Source of the DNA: JACRIM01 sp038042195
GTDB taxonomy: Bacteria > Planctomycetota > Phycisphaerae > UBA1845 > UTPLA1
Assembly (NCBI GenBank): GCA_038042195.1
Contig: JBBTET010000061.1
Coordinates: 24,405 to 88,404 of the forward strand
Length of the DNA stretch: 64,000 nt
Direction: 5' to 3'
A program made the translations under genes and the position numbers. The notes beneath the pieces are model-generated. The model had not been told where the DNA came from. It worked only from the letters and a program-made list of their open reading frames with translations, and did not search any database. This document shows positions 15,114-22,641 of this stretch, piece by piece (position 1 is the stretch's first letter; each line of letters opens with the position of its first letter).

Positions 15114-16343
15114 ATGAGCAGTGTTCTACTGATCTTGGCCGGCGCGTTTGCGTTGCTTGGGCTTTGGGAAACGGCCTGCTACTGGTTCTTTTACGACAAT
15201 TATTATCAGTTTGGTCCGGTGGCGCAGCGAGAGGAGTGGCAGAGCGGCGTCCCCGTGGAGGTTGCACATTCCGCGATGGGGCGGCTGTTGGATACCGGAG
15301 AGATTGCAGGGAGTCGTCGGGGGGACATCTACTGCTTCCGCCAAGACGGCTGGGAGTGGACGCCGATGCCGAGGTCGGTGGTGATCGTCGTCGAAGGGAT
15401 TCGCGGCGCGGCATTTGTGCATGAGGTGCGTCAGTTCTTCGGTGTGCTGTGGTTCGCACTGGGGTTCGCCGGTTGGATGGCGTCGTCGGGGCATGAGGCG
15501 TTCGGCGCGTTCATTGCATTGCTTGCGCCGTTCTATCAACTGACGGCGTGGCGGATCAATCTGAAGGCGTGGGGGCGGCTGCGGTCCATACGTCGGGCAT
15601 TGCGGCTGGTCGGCGTGCAGGTCTGCGAGCACTGCGGGTACGACCTGCATGGGCTGCCCGTAAATCATGAGTGCCCGGAGTGCGGACGGTTCTCCGACGG
15701 CAAGCAGGGGCGGCCGAACCCGGATCGCATTCGTCGATGTATCGATCAGCGAGTTGATGCGCGGCGTGGGCAGGCCGTGGTACACGTGATGGCAGGCTTG
15801 CTGATGTGGATGCTGAACGCGGGGGTTTGGACGTTGGCCGGCTTGTTGATTGTCGGTCGGCGGGGAATGAAGTCGTTTGAGCTTGATACGGCCTTCTGGG
15901 GAATCTTTACGGTCATTGCGTTGGTGATGTTGGTCGTGATGGTTGTGCGTCGCCGAATGGAAATCGAAGACGAGGAATTGGAGATGCCGGAGCCGGGTGG
16001 CGGATATCACCTGAAGCGGATCGAGGGTCTCGGGTTTGTTGGCAAGGTGATGGCTCGATTACTCCTACTCGGGCCGGAGTTGGTGTTGAACGGGCTGTCG
16101 TGCCTTCGTGGCGAGCGGACGAGTGACAGCGACCTCGAGCGCGCCGTGCGGATATTGACCGAGATGATGGGACGCATGGGCGGGATGCCGTGGGAGGATC
16201 TTCGAGGCCGGGAGGATTCGCTGGACGAGGTGCATCGGACTGTGCAATGGTTGAACCAGCAGGGTTGGATCGGGTTTTCGGAGCGGGGTCGGCGCGTGTT
16301 TCTCTATACGCAGTCGCGGAATGAGTTGCACGCGGGCGAGTGA
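15114..16343 (+). CDS. zinc-ribbon integral membrane protein
   Basis: The 409-residue protein has about six hydrophobic segments: residues ~2-26 (LLILAGAFALLGLWETACYW), ~105-125, ~128-145, ~225-245, ~260-280 and near 310. Between the third and fourth lies a zinc ribbon, CEHCGYDLHG then HECPECG (~residues 171-188), a module common in planctomycete membrane proteins. The cytosolic C-terminus has a winged-helix-like stretch (VQWLNQQGWIGFSERGRRVF). I do not recognise a function. It ends nine bases before the convergent phosphatase gene. Confidence 0.7.
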   Translation: MSSVLLILAGAFALLGLWETACYWFFYDNYYQFGPVAQREEWQSGVPVEVAHSAMGRLLDTGEIAGSRRGDIYCFRQDGWEWTPMPRSVVIVVEGIRGAAFVHEVRQFFGVLWFALGFAGWMASSGHEAFGAFIALLAPFYQLTAWRINLKAWGRLRSIRRALRLVGVQVCEHCGYDLHGLPVNHECPECGRFSDGKQGRPNPDRIRRCIDQRVDARRGQAVVHVMAGLLMWMLNAGVWTLAGLLIVGRRGMKSFELDTAFWGIFTVIALVMLVVMVVRRRMEIEDEELEMPEPGGGYHLKRIEGLGFVGKVMARLLLLGPELVLNGLSCLRGERTSDSDLERAVRILTEMMGRMGGMPWEDLRGREDSLDEVHRTVQWLNQQGWIGFSERGRRVFLYTQSRNELHAGE

Positions 16344-16352
16344 TTGATTGGA

Positions 16353-17162
16353 TCACGAGCGAAGCGATTCGAGCAGGGCCGAGTGAAGCGTGGGCGTGCC
16401 CGCGAGGAGGGGGATGTCCTCGTTGGCGTAGTCGGCGAGATTCAACGGCCAGAGCGGCGCGCCGTTGTGGTTCGTGATTCGGCCGCCAGCCATTTCGATC
16501 AGCAAGGCACCGGCGGCGGCGTCCCAGAGCTTGCACTCCAGGGTGTAGGCCGCGTCGAGGAGGCCGGCCGCGACCCAGGCGAGATGCAGCGCGACGGAGC
16601 CGTGATTGCGGAAGAGGTAGTGATCCATCCAGGCGCGAACGGCAGGGGGGATACTCCGTTTACGAAACGAAGAGATGGCGACAGTTGCATCTGACTCGAT
16701 GGGACGATCGGCGAGTACCATCGGCTCGTTGCCGCGAAATGCGCCCTCGTCGCTCGACGCAGAGTAGATCATGTCGGTGGTTGCATCGTAGATCGCACAG
16801 GCCACGGGGCGACCCTGGTGAAGCACTGCCACGCTGACGGCGAAGAGCCGGACGCCTCGCGCGAAATTACGCGTGCCGTCGATGGGGTCGATCAGCCAGC
16901 AATAGTCGGTCTGCTGAATGGATTCGTGCCGAAGGGGCTTGGCGACGTCTTCCTCAACCAAAATAGCGTGATCAGGAAATCGGTGGGCGAGGTGATAGAG
17001 AATGGCTTCCTGAGCCGCGTGGTCGGCCTCGGTGACGGGCGTGTTGTCGGATTTGCGGGACGCAGTGACCTTGCCGAGCCAGCGTTTGGCCTCGGTCGCT
17101 CCGAGTTGGGCCAGGTCGCACGCGGTCTTGCGCAGTTCAACGGTGGTGGGTGGTCGCGACAT
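16353..17162 (-). CDS. inositol-monophosphatase-family phosphatase
   Basis: The 269 residues carry the family's metal-binding motifs: EEDV (the Glu-Glu pair), WLIDPIDGTRNFARG with the Asp-Pro-Ile-Asp-Gly-Thr core, and the C-terminal WDAAAGALLIEMAGG. Members hydrolyse inositol phosphates, histidinol phosphate or PAP (SuhB, HisN and CysQ types). The motifs alone do not choose between these substrates, so no symbol is given. It is probably cytosolic. The start at 17162 (MSRPPTTVELR) is plausible, and the diguanylate cyclase lies 50 bases upstream on the same strand. Confidence 0.85.
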   Translation of the reverse strand: MSRPPTTVELRKTACDLAQLGATEAKRWLGKVTASRKSDNTPVTEADHAAQEAILYHLAHRFPDHAILVEEDVAKPLRHESIQQTDYCWLIDPIDGTRNFARGVRLFAVSVAVLHQGRPVACAIYDATTDMIYSASSDEGAFRGNEPMVLADRPIESDATVAISSFRKRSIPPAVRAWMDHYLFRNHGSVALHLAWVAAGLLDAAYTLECKLWDAAAGALLIEMAGGRITNHNGAPLWPLNLADYANEDIPLLAGTPTLHSALLESLRS

Positions 17163-17212
17163 CGATTGACATCATCGTGTCGGTTACGCCGGCTCGCAAC
17201 CGCTCACCGATG

Positions 17213-18643
17213 CTATGCCGTCGTACCGTGCATCAAGGCCCCGGCCGGGCGGGCGACGGTGATTCGATTCTTGCCGCCGGCCTTGGCGAGGTACAGGGCC
17301 TCGTCCGCGAGGTTGACGAGTTCGGCCGCAGTGGCGGGTAGGTTTCGCTCTCGACTGACCAGTCCGATGGAGAGCGTGGCGATGTTGGCCTCAGGCAGGT
17401 CGCGGCTGAGAACGTTGCGGAAATTGGCAATGATTCGCTCAGCAGAAATTCGCGCTTCGTCTGGAGAGGTTTGCGGGAGCAGGACAGCAAATTCATCGCC
17501 GCCGTAGCGAACGGCCACATCGGCTTCTCGAATGGAGGAACGAATGACGTCGGCGGTGAGTTGCAACAATTTGTCGCCCGCCTGATGCCCGAGCGAGTCG
17601 TTGACCCGTTTGAAGTTGTCGATGTCCATCATCATACAGGTCAGGTCGGTGCCGTAGCGGCTGGACTCGGCGAAGAGCTGACTTAGGAGATCGTTGAAGT
17701 GTCGACGGTTGTACAGGCCGGTGAGCGAATCACGGGCGGCCATCTCCCGAAGCAGGCGGTTGGCATTTTCCAGCGCGTCGGTGCGTTGGAGTACGCGGTC
17801 CTCCAATTCCGTGTTGAGACTCTTGAGTTGATGGTGTGAGTTTGCCAGTTCATCGGCCATCGCATTGAAGGAGCGGGCCAGTTCGCCGATCTCGTCGCGA
17901 CGCTTGATTTCGACCCGTGCATCCAGCCGACCCGCTGAAAACGATCGCGCTGCCTTCGACAGATGCTCGATCGGACCGGCGATGTGTCGCACCACCTGGA
18001 ACCCAATCGGAACCATGAGAAGCGTGATCCCGATGGTCAGTCCGAACACGTTCCTTACGAGAGAATTGAGTCGGGCCTCGGATTCCATGAGGCTGATTCC
18101 GAGCCGAATAAAGCCGACCGTCGGCCGCAGCGACGAATCAATGACATTGGTTGAGATGGCCTGCACGGGGTAGACCACGTCGACACGGGAATTGCCATGC
18201 GCGCCAGCCACGAGACTCGGGTGATTGATTGGTTCCACGGAGACGCGATCAGCCCCATCAAACAGGAACTCTCGGATGCTTCCTGCCTCGCGCTGGAAGC
18301 TGGCGAGCATTCGGCCGGTCGTGTCCGCAAAGATGACATAGGAAAGGTGACCGCACTTGACGGATTCTTCGGCGACCTGTCTGAGGGACTCGTGATCCTC
18401 GGCTTCGACGGCCGCTGCCGAGGAAACGGCCAAGGCACGAGCCAAATCACGCGCATTGGTTTCGGCATGGTCCACGATGAGTTGGGTTGATAATCGGAGA
18501 TAGGTCGCGCCGATGAGACCGGTCGCCGCGAGGACAATGCCGGCGAGCAGCACGGTCGTGCGGAACTGAAGGCCGAACAGCCCGCGATAGAATTGATCTC
18601 GTACGACTGACACCAAGCTCCCCCGGTCAACCGTTTCCGTCAT
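17213..18643 (-). CDS. membrane-bound diguanylate cyclase (sensor-HAMP-GGDEF)
   Basis: This enzyme condenses two GTP into c-di-GMP at the inner membrane. Layout for 476 residues: transmembrane helix ~24-45 (TTVLLAGIVLAATGLIGATY), periplasmic sensor ~46-195, second helix (FGLTIGITLLMVPIGFQVV, ~203-222), HAMP, a coiled coil (SLNTELEDRVLQRTDALENA), then GGDEF. The active site reads RYGGDEFAVLL. Five residues before it, READ matches the RxxD product-inhibition site, so feedback control is likely. The start at 18643 (MTETVDRG) is chosen over 18676 because a GGTGA element lies upstream. The PilZ protein at ~8 kb is a possible receptor. Confidence 0.9.
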   Translation of the reverse strand: MTETVDRGSLVSVVRDQFYRGLFGLQFRTTVLLAGIVLAATGLIGATYLRLSTQLIVDHAETNARDLARALAVSSAAAVEAEDHESLRQVAEESVKCGHLSYVIFADTTGRMLASFQREAGSIREFLFDGADRVSVEPINHPSLVAGAHGNSRVDVVYPVQAISTNVIDSSLRPTVGFIRLGISLMESEARLNSLVRNVFGLTIGITLLMVPIGFQVVRHIAGPIEHLSKAARSFSAGRLDARVEIKRRDEIGELARSFNAMADELANSHHQLKSLNTELEDRVLQRTDALENANRLLREMAARDSLTGLYNRRHFNDLLSQLFAESSRYGTDLTCMMMDIDNFKRVNDSLGHQAGDKLLQLTADVIRSSIREADVAVRYGGDEFAVLLPQTSPDEARISAERIIANFRNVLSRDLPEANIATLSIGLVSRERNLPATAAELVNLADEALYLAKAGGKNRITVARPAGALMHGTTA

Positions 18644-18922
18644 GCGGTCACCACATTGGTAACCCAAAAGCACCATGCCGAGTTCGGACCGAGCTTTTCG
18701 CCGGCCGAACTCCGAATTGGCGATGAGGCCACTCAGGAATATCGAGTCAAAGGCAGTCTTACTTAATGACTGGTGGGGTAGGTTGGCGATGCGTCCGGGA
18801 TTACACGGGCATCCTGATGCTCCAGGCTCATGACTTGAAAGTTGCCGGGGGTCCGAATAAGTTACTGTGTTCCGCCGGAGGGATTATCGACCGGCGTCAT
18901 GTCGCCGATGGGCGGCGTTGAT

Positions 18923-18997
18923 GGTGAGTGTAGCTCAATTGGTTAGAGCACCAGGTTGTGGTCCTGGGGGTTGCGGGTTCGATCCCCGTCATTCACC
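18923..18997 (+). tRNA. tRNA-His (GTG)
   Basis: A full cloverleaf can be drawn: acceptor GTGAGTG/CATTCAC, D arm GCTC-AATTGGTTA-GAGC, anticodon arm CCAGG-TTGTGGT-CCTGG with anticodon GTG, and T arm with GGTTCGATC. It has the His-specific extra G at -1 (18923) facing C73 (18997). CCA is not encoded. A terminator follows directly. Confidence 0.95.
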
Positions 18998-19012
18998 CGT
19001 GTGCAGGAAATG

Positions 19013-19048
19013 AAGAAGCCGGCGCGGATGCGCCGGCTTCTTTGCTTT
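19013..19048 (+). terminator. Rho-independent terminator after tRNA-His
   Basis: A perfect 13-bp stem AAGAAGCCGGCGC/GCGCCGGCTTCTT with a four-base loop (GGAT) is followed by TGCTTT. It can also serve the convergent tpx gene on the minus strand. Confidence 0.8.
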
Positions 19049-19080
19049 AATGGGGTCAGCGTCGTATCGCTGATATGGAA

Positions 19081-19593
19081 TCAGCCCGCGACTTTTTGGG
19101 CCGCCGCAATGACTGCGTCGTAGTTCGGATGATTCGCCACTTCGGGGACGTACTCCACATACTGAAGCACGTCGTTGCGATCCACAACAAACACTGCCCG
19201 GCTGAGAATTCGCAGGCCGGGGATGAGGGTGCCATAGTTCTTGCCGAACGAGGTGTCCTTATGATCGCTGAGCACTTTGAACTTCTCGGTGTTGATGCCT
19301 TCGGCTCCGCAGAATCGCGTCATGGCCACGGGCAGGTCGCAACTGATGGTGTAGAAGTCCACGTTAGCGAGATTGGCCATTTCCTTGTTGAAACGGCGTG
19401 TCTGCTCCGCACAGACGGGCGTGTCGAGGGACGGGACGACGCTGAAGACTCGCGGTCGGCCGGCGGTCTGGCTGATCTTGAACTCTTCAACGAGGTTTTT
19501 TTTCAGCGTGGCGTCTGGGGCCTTTTGGCCGACGGTCAGTGCAGGGCCTTCAAGGACCTGCGGATTTCCCTTCAATGTGCAAGAACGACTCAT
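19081..19593 (-). CDS. tpx: thiol peroxidase (atypical 2-Cys peroxiredoxin)
   Basis: Tpx reduces hydrogen and alkyl peroxides using thioredoxin. The 170-residue product has the peroxidatic Cys61 in SLDTPVCAEQTRRFN and the resolving Cys95 in DLPVAMTRFCG. These are the same positions as in well-studied Tpx proteins, which form an intramolecular disulphide. Length and start (MSRSCTLKGNPQVLEG) fit the family. A ribosome-binding site GGGAG lies upstream, and a promoter-like pair is at 19666-19694. Cytosolic or periplasmic location cannot be read from the sequence, as no signal peptide is visible. Confidence 0.95.
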   Translation of the reverse strand: MSRSCTLKGNPQVLEGPALTVGQKAPDATLKKNLVEEFKISQTAGRPRVFSVVPSLDTPVCAEQTRRFNKEMANLANVDFYTISCDLPVAMTRFCGAEGINTEKFKVLSDHKDTSFGKNYGTLIPGLRILSRAVFVVDRNDVLQYVEYVPEVANHPNYDAVIAAAQKVAG

Positions 19594-19665
19594 GGTTGCA
19601 TCTCCCGTTGTGGTGCTTGTGTCTTGGATTGTGCGTTACGCCTTGCGAGAAGCGTCTATGGTGGG

Positions 19666-19694
19666 ATGGTAGGGCGATTAATGCACTGGGTCAA
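19666..19694 (-). promoter_or_regulatory. putative promoter of tpx
   Basis: On the minus strand TTGACC and TACCAT are 17 bases apart, matching the sigma70 consensus at five and four of six positions. It lies between the stop of the histidine kinase gene and tpx, so tpx probably has its own transcript. Confidence 0.4.
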
Positions 19695-19696
19695 CG

Positions 19697-21640
19697 CTAG
19701 GGAGAGCCGGCCGCGATTTCGGCTTCCATGCTGATGGATTGGAAGGGAGATGACACATGCGACGCGGCGTTCTGTTTCGATTCCACACATCGTCGAATCG
19801 TCGCGATGAATTTCGATCGGTTGATGGGCTTGGTGAGGAAATCGTCGCACCCGGCTTTCATGCATTTTTCGCGGTCGCCGGTCATGGCATTCGCTGTCAG
19901 CGCGATGATCGGGCCTGTGTAGCTCGCCCGGCGTAGCGCCCGGGTCGCTTCGTATCCATCCAGCACAGGCATTTGCATGTCCATGAGGATGGCGTCAAAC
20001 GGCGATCCGCGTGTGAGACTCGTGAGCGCGACGTCCACCGCTTCCTGCCCGTTTTGCGCGAGAACGGCGCGCGCATTGGCCTTGCGGAGGATGTGGAGTA
20101 TCAACCGTTGGTTGTCGGCCCCATCCTCAGCCAGGAGGATGCGGTATGGAAGTTTGCTGTCCGTTTGCTTCTCGGCGGAAGACGAGCGAGCCTCGGCCAG
20201 CGCCAGTAGAGGCTCTTTCATCATCTCTACGTCAGGGAGCGAACTGATGTTCAAGTTGAATCGAAATCGTGTACCAATCCCCTCGACACTGTCGGCAATC
20301 ACCACGTCACCACCGAGAAGGTGAGCCAGGCTGCGACTGATGGCCAGTCCAAGGCCGGTACCGCCGAAACGTCTCGATGTCGTGGAGTCCGCCTGGCTGA
20401 AGGCTTGAAAGAGCTGCGCCTGATCCAACTCGGAGATTCCAATCCCTGTGTCGATTACGTCAAACTGGAGGGTCGGAGGATTATCCTCAAGAAGCCGGAT
20501 CGCCAATCGAACGCCCCCCTCTTGCGTGAATTTCACGGCGTTCCCGAGGAGATTGATGAGAATCTGGCGGAGTCGCATCGTGTCGGTAAAGATGGTTCGC
20601 GGGATGGGCGTGGTAAACTCAATTCCGAAATCGAGCTTCTTGGTGGCCGCCCTTGATTGTGCAATGGATGCCACGTCGGCCAGCAAGGTGCCCAGATCGC
20701 ACTGTTCTTTGTGGATTTGGAAATGACCCGACTCGACCTTGGAGAGATCTAGGATGTCGTTGATGAGCGAGAGCAGATGCTCGCTATTGCGATGAATGGT
20801 CGTGGCTGCGTCGTTGAGGGTTTCAGCCGGTTGCTTCGACTCGATGAGGGTTTCCGAGAATCCAATGATCGCTGTGAGTGGGGTTCGGAGTTCATGGCTG
20901 GTGTTGGCGAGAAAATCGCTCTTGGACTGGCTGGCGGCCTCGGCGGCAATTCGCATTTCGTCCAACTCACATGTGCGGCGGATCACCTGCGCCTCGACGT
21001 CTGACTTGGTGAACTCCAATTGCGCCCGTTGCGAGGCAACCGCCTGCATGTCTCGCAGATTCTGAAACGACGCATAGACAAAAAACACCTCCGCGAAGAG
21101 AACCCAGCCGGCGTGTTCGAATGTTCGCCAAAGCGGTGCCGCCCCCACTCCATATATCGAGAGAGGCCACCAAGTGCCGCGAATGAAGTGGTCGCCGGCC
21201 GTGACGATCGTTGCAGTCACCAGTACCCGCCAGTCTCGGTAGTACGCAAGAAATGCGAGCGATCCGAACACGTGAAAATGAGTCTCGATTCGCCCGCCCG
21301 TGAGGTGAACGAGCAGGCCTGAGAACACGAGCTGACTGATGGCGATGACGTGCCGGGTGAGAGCCGAACCGGGGTGTTTGCTAATCAAATACAGTGGCAT
21401 CGCGGCGAGAATTGCGCCGAGAAAGACGGCCGAATATACATGGATATGGATGGCCCTCAATGAACCATGCCACGTGAATGGCGTGAGCAGGCAGGCCAGG
21501 GCGATTCCGGCGAGATACTGAATCACCATCAGCAGGCCGAATGCCCGATCCGTCCGCCTATGGACCTGTTCCTGTTGCTGACGAAATAGTTCGGCAGATC
21601 TCGCGGCGATCGTCGGTTCGGGGAAGTCGAAACAACTCAT
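19697..21640 (-). CDS. hybrid sensor histidine kinase with C-terminal receiver
   Basis: The 647-residue membrane kinase has about five transmembrane helices in residues ~30-190 (for example MVIQYLAGIALACLLTPFTW), a short coiled coil, and HisKA with the phospho-His near residue 249 (SHELRTPLTAIIGFSE). The catalytic domain follows with N box LINLLGNAVKFTQEGG, DTGIGIS and GGTGLGLAIS. The C-terminal receiver holds the phospho-Asp near 553 (ILMDMQMPVLDGYEATRAL) and the conserved Thr/Ala and Lys (ALTANA, FLTKPIN). The ATG overlaps the TGA of the RedB-like gene as ATGA, with GGAGA upstream, which implies translational coupling. The phosphorelay partner is not in the window. Confidence 0.92.
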   Translation of the reverse strand: MSCFDFPEPTIAARSAELFRQQQEQVHRRTDRAFGLLMVIQYLAGIALACLLTPFTWHGSLRAIHIHVYSAVFLGAILAAMPLYLISKHPGSALTRHVIAISQLVFSGLLVHLTGGRIETHFHVFGSLAFLAYYRDWRVLVTATIVTAGDHFIRGTWWPLSIYGVGAAPLWRTFEHAGWVLFAEVFFVYASFQNLRDMQAVASQRAQLEFTKSDVEAQVIRRTCELDEMRIAAEAASQSKSDFLANTSHELRTPLTAIIGFSETLIESKQPAETLNDAATTIHRNSEHLLSLINDILDLSKVESGHFQIHKEQCDLGTLLADVASIAQSRAATKKLDFGIEFTTPIPRTIFTDTMRLRQILINLLGNAVKFTQEGGVRLAIRLLEDNPPTLQFDVIDTGIGISELDQAQLFQAFSQADSTTSRRFGGTGLGLAISRSLAHLLGGDVVIADSVEGIGTRFRFNLNISSLPDVEMMKEPLLALAEARSSSAEKQTDSKLPYRILLAEDGADNQRLILHILRKANARAVLAQNGQEAVDVALTSLTRGSPFDAILMDMQMPVLDGYEATRALRRASYTGPIIALTANAMTGDREKCMKAGCDDFLTKPINRSKFIATIRRCVESKQNAASHVSSPFQSISMEAEIAAGSP

Positions 21641-22305
21641 CGTGATTCTCCGGCTTCGGGGGATGACGTGGGGGTCGGGGCATCGCGCAGATTGCATCCA
21701 AACACCGGAGCCGCAGCAGTCGACGTCACACGTCCACAAAGGGCGGAGGTGATGGCCGAGGCACCTGCGTTATCGCCTTCATGTCCGCGCGAGGCCGTCA
21801 AGCCACCTGAGAAGACGAGGTTTCCGTCGAGATCGTATAGCACCGCATGGCCCGATGTGGCCGCGCCGAATCGTTGCGCTTCGCGGCCCTGGTCGTCGGT
21901 GTGAATCAGGACTCCCCGAATCTCCGCAGCGCGGGCGTAGATGTCGGATTTGCACCAATCCGGTTCAGCACCAGGCGGACGAATGAAAAGCAAATGAGTG
22001 TCCACTGGTACGATTGGTTTCGCGATGGCACGGGCCAGATTAGAGAGCGACGACCGTGTGCAGGGACATTTGGGGTGTCCGAATACCAGTAGGGTCCAAT
22101 GCCCTTCTACCCTGGCAATCGTGGCCTCTACTGGCCAGCGCTTAGGGGCCGTCTCAACCAAGCCCGGACGCGATGAATAGTTTATCAACGCCCCGGTCAG
22201 GGCGCCCGTGACGAGCAGCCAGGAGCCGATCAACACCGGCAAACGGAGTGTCCGCGCGTGCGTCGCAGTTGGCGGTACATGTATTGGGATCAAGTCCGAA
22301 TTCAT
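21637..22305 (-). CDS. RedB-like membrane-tethered thioredoxin-fold protein
   Basis: The 222-residue protein has one N-terminal transmembrane helix (LPVLIGSWLLVTGALTGALI) and a periplasmic thioredoxin-like domain. The redox motif is FGHPKCPCTRSSLSNLARAI, a CxC site instead of CxxC, as in RedB-type proteins. Strands LLVFGH, HAVLYDLDGNLVFSGGL and the ITxSRGHEGDN-like stretch fit that family. Extra cysteines occur at DWCKSD, ALCG and FGCNL. The start at 22305 has GGAG nine bases upstream. It forms an operon with the kinase, and the four-base overlap suggests the two are made in fixed ratio. The redox protein may modulate the kinase signal, which is inference. Confidence 0.75.
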   Translation of the reverse strand: MNSDLIPIHVPPTATHARTLRLPVLIGSWLLVTGALTGALINYSSRPGLVETAPKRWPVEATIARVEGHWTLLVFGHPKCPCTRSSLSNLARAIAKPIVPVDTHLLFIRPPGAEPDWCKSDIYARAAEIRGVLIHTDDQGREAQRFGAATSGHAVLYDLDGNLVFSGGLTASRGHEGDNAGASAITSALCGRVTSTAAAPVFGCNLRDAPTPTSSPEAGESR

Positions 22306-22641
22306 CGCGAGCAACTCCGAAAGAGCAAGGCAATGATTCGACGTCAACTCAAATAATGACGATTCGGCGCCAACAATACCGTCTGCCGTTCATTTGCCCT
22401 GTGTCCTATCGCCCTATGTAGGGAAATCCATTAGCTCAACGCGGCATCAGGATGAATTTGGGAGTGGATTGCGGGGATCAGGTGCCGGTAACACCTTCGC
22501 CAAAGCTCGTATCGGACCATAGCCGACATGGTGGAGAGTACTGTTGTGTCAAAAGAAAGAGGCTCACGTTTGCACGTGAGCCTCTTGGTTGATTACAGGG
22601 TTGCGTGTGAATCAGCAATCAATGCGGGTCGATCGCATTCG
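22306..22641. other. intergenic region between two minus-strand units
   Basis: This gap carries the promoter region of the RedB-like gene and the terminator of the M56 gene. No gene or RNA was recognised. Confidence 0.5.
22557..22586 (-). terminator. Rho-independent terminator after M56 gene
   Basis: A perfect 13-bp stem AAGAGGCTCACGT/ACGTGAGCCTCTT with loop TTGC. On the minus strand it is followed by TCTTTTGAC, a T-rich tail about 56 bases after the stop codon of the M56-TPR gene. Confidence 0.75.

Noticed and set aside
14233..15459. 408-codon antisense frame across the aldehyde dehydrogenase
   Set aside because: Arg/Pro-rich shadow; the plus-strand frame has complete ALDH motifs.
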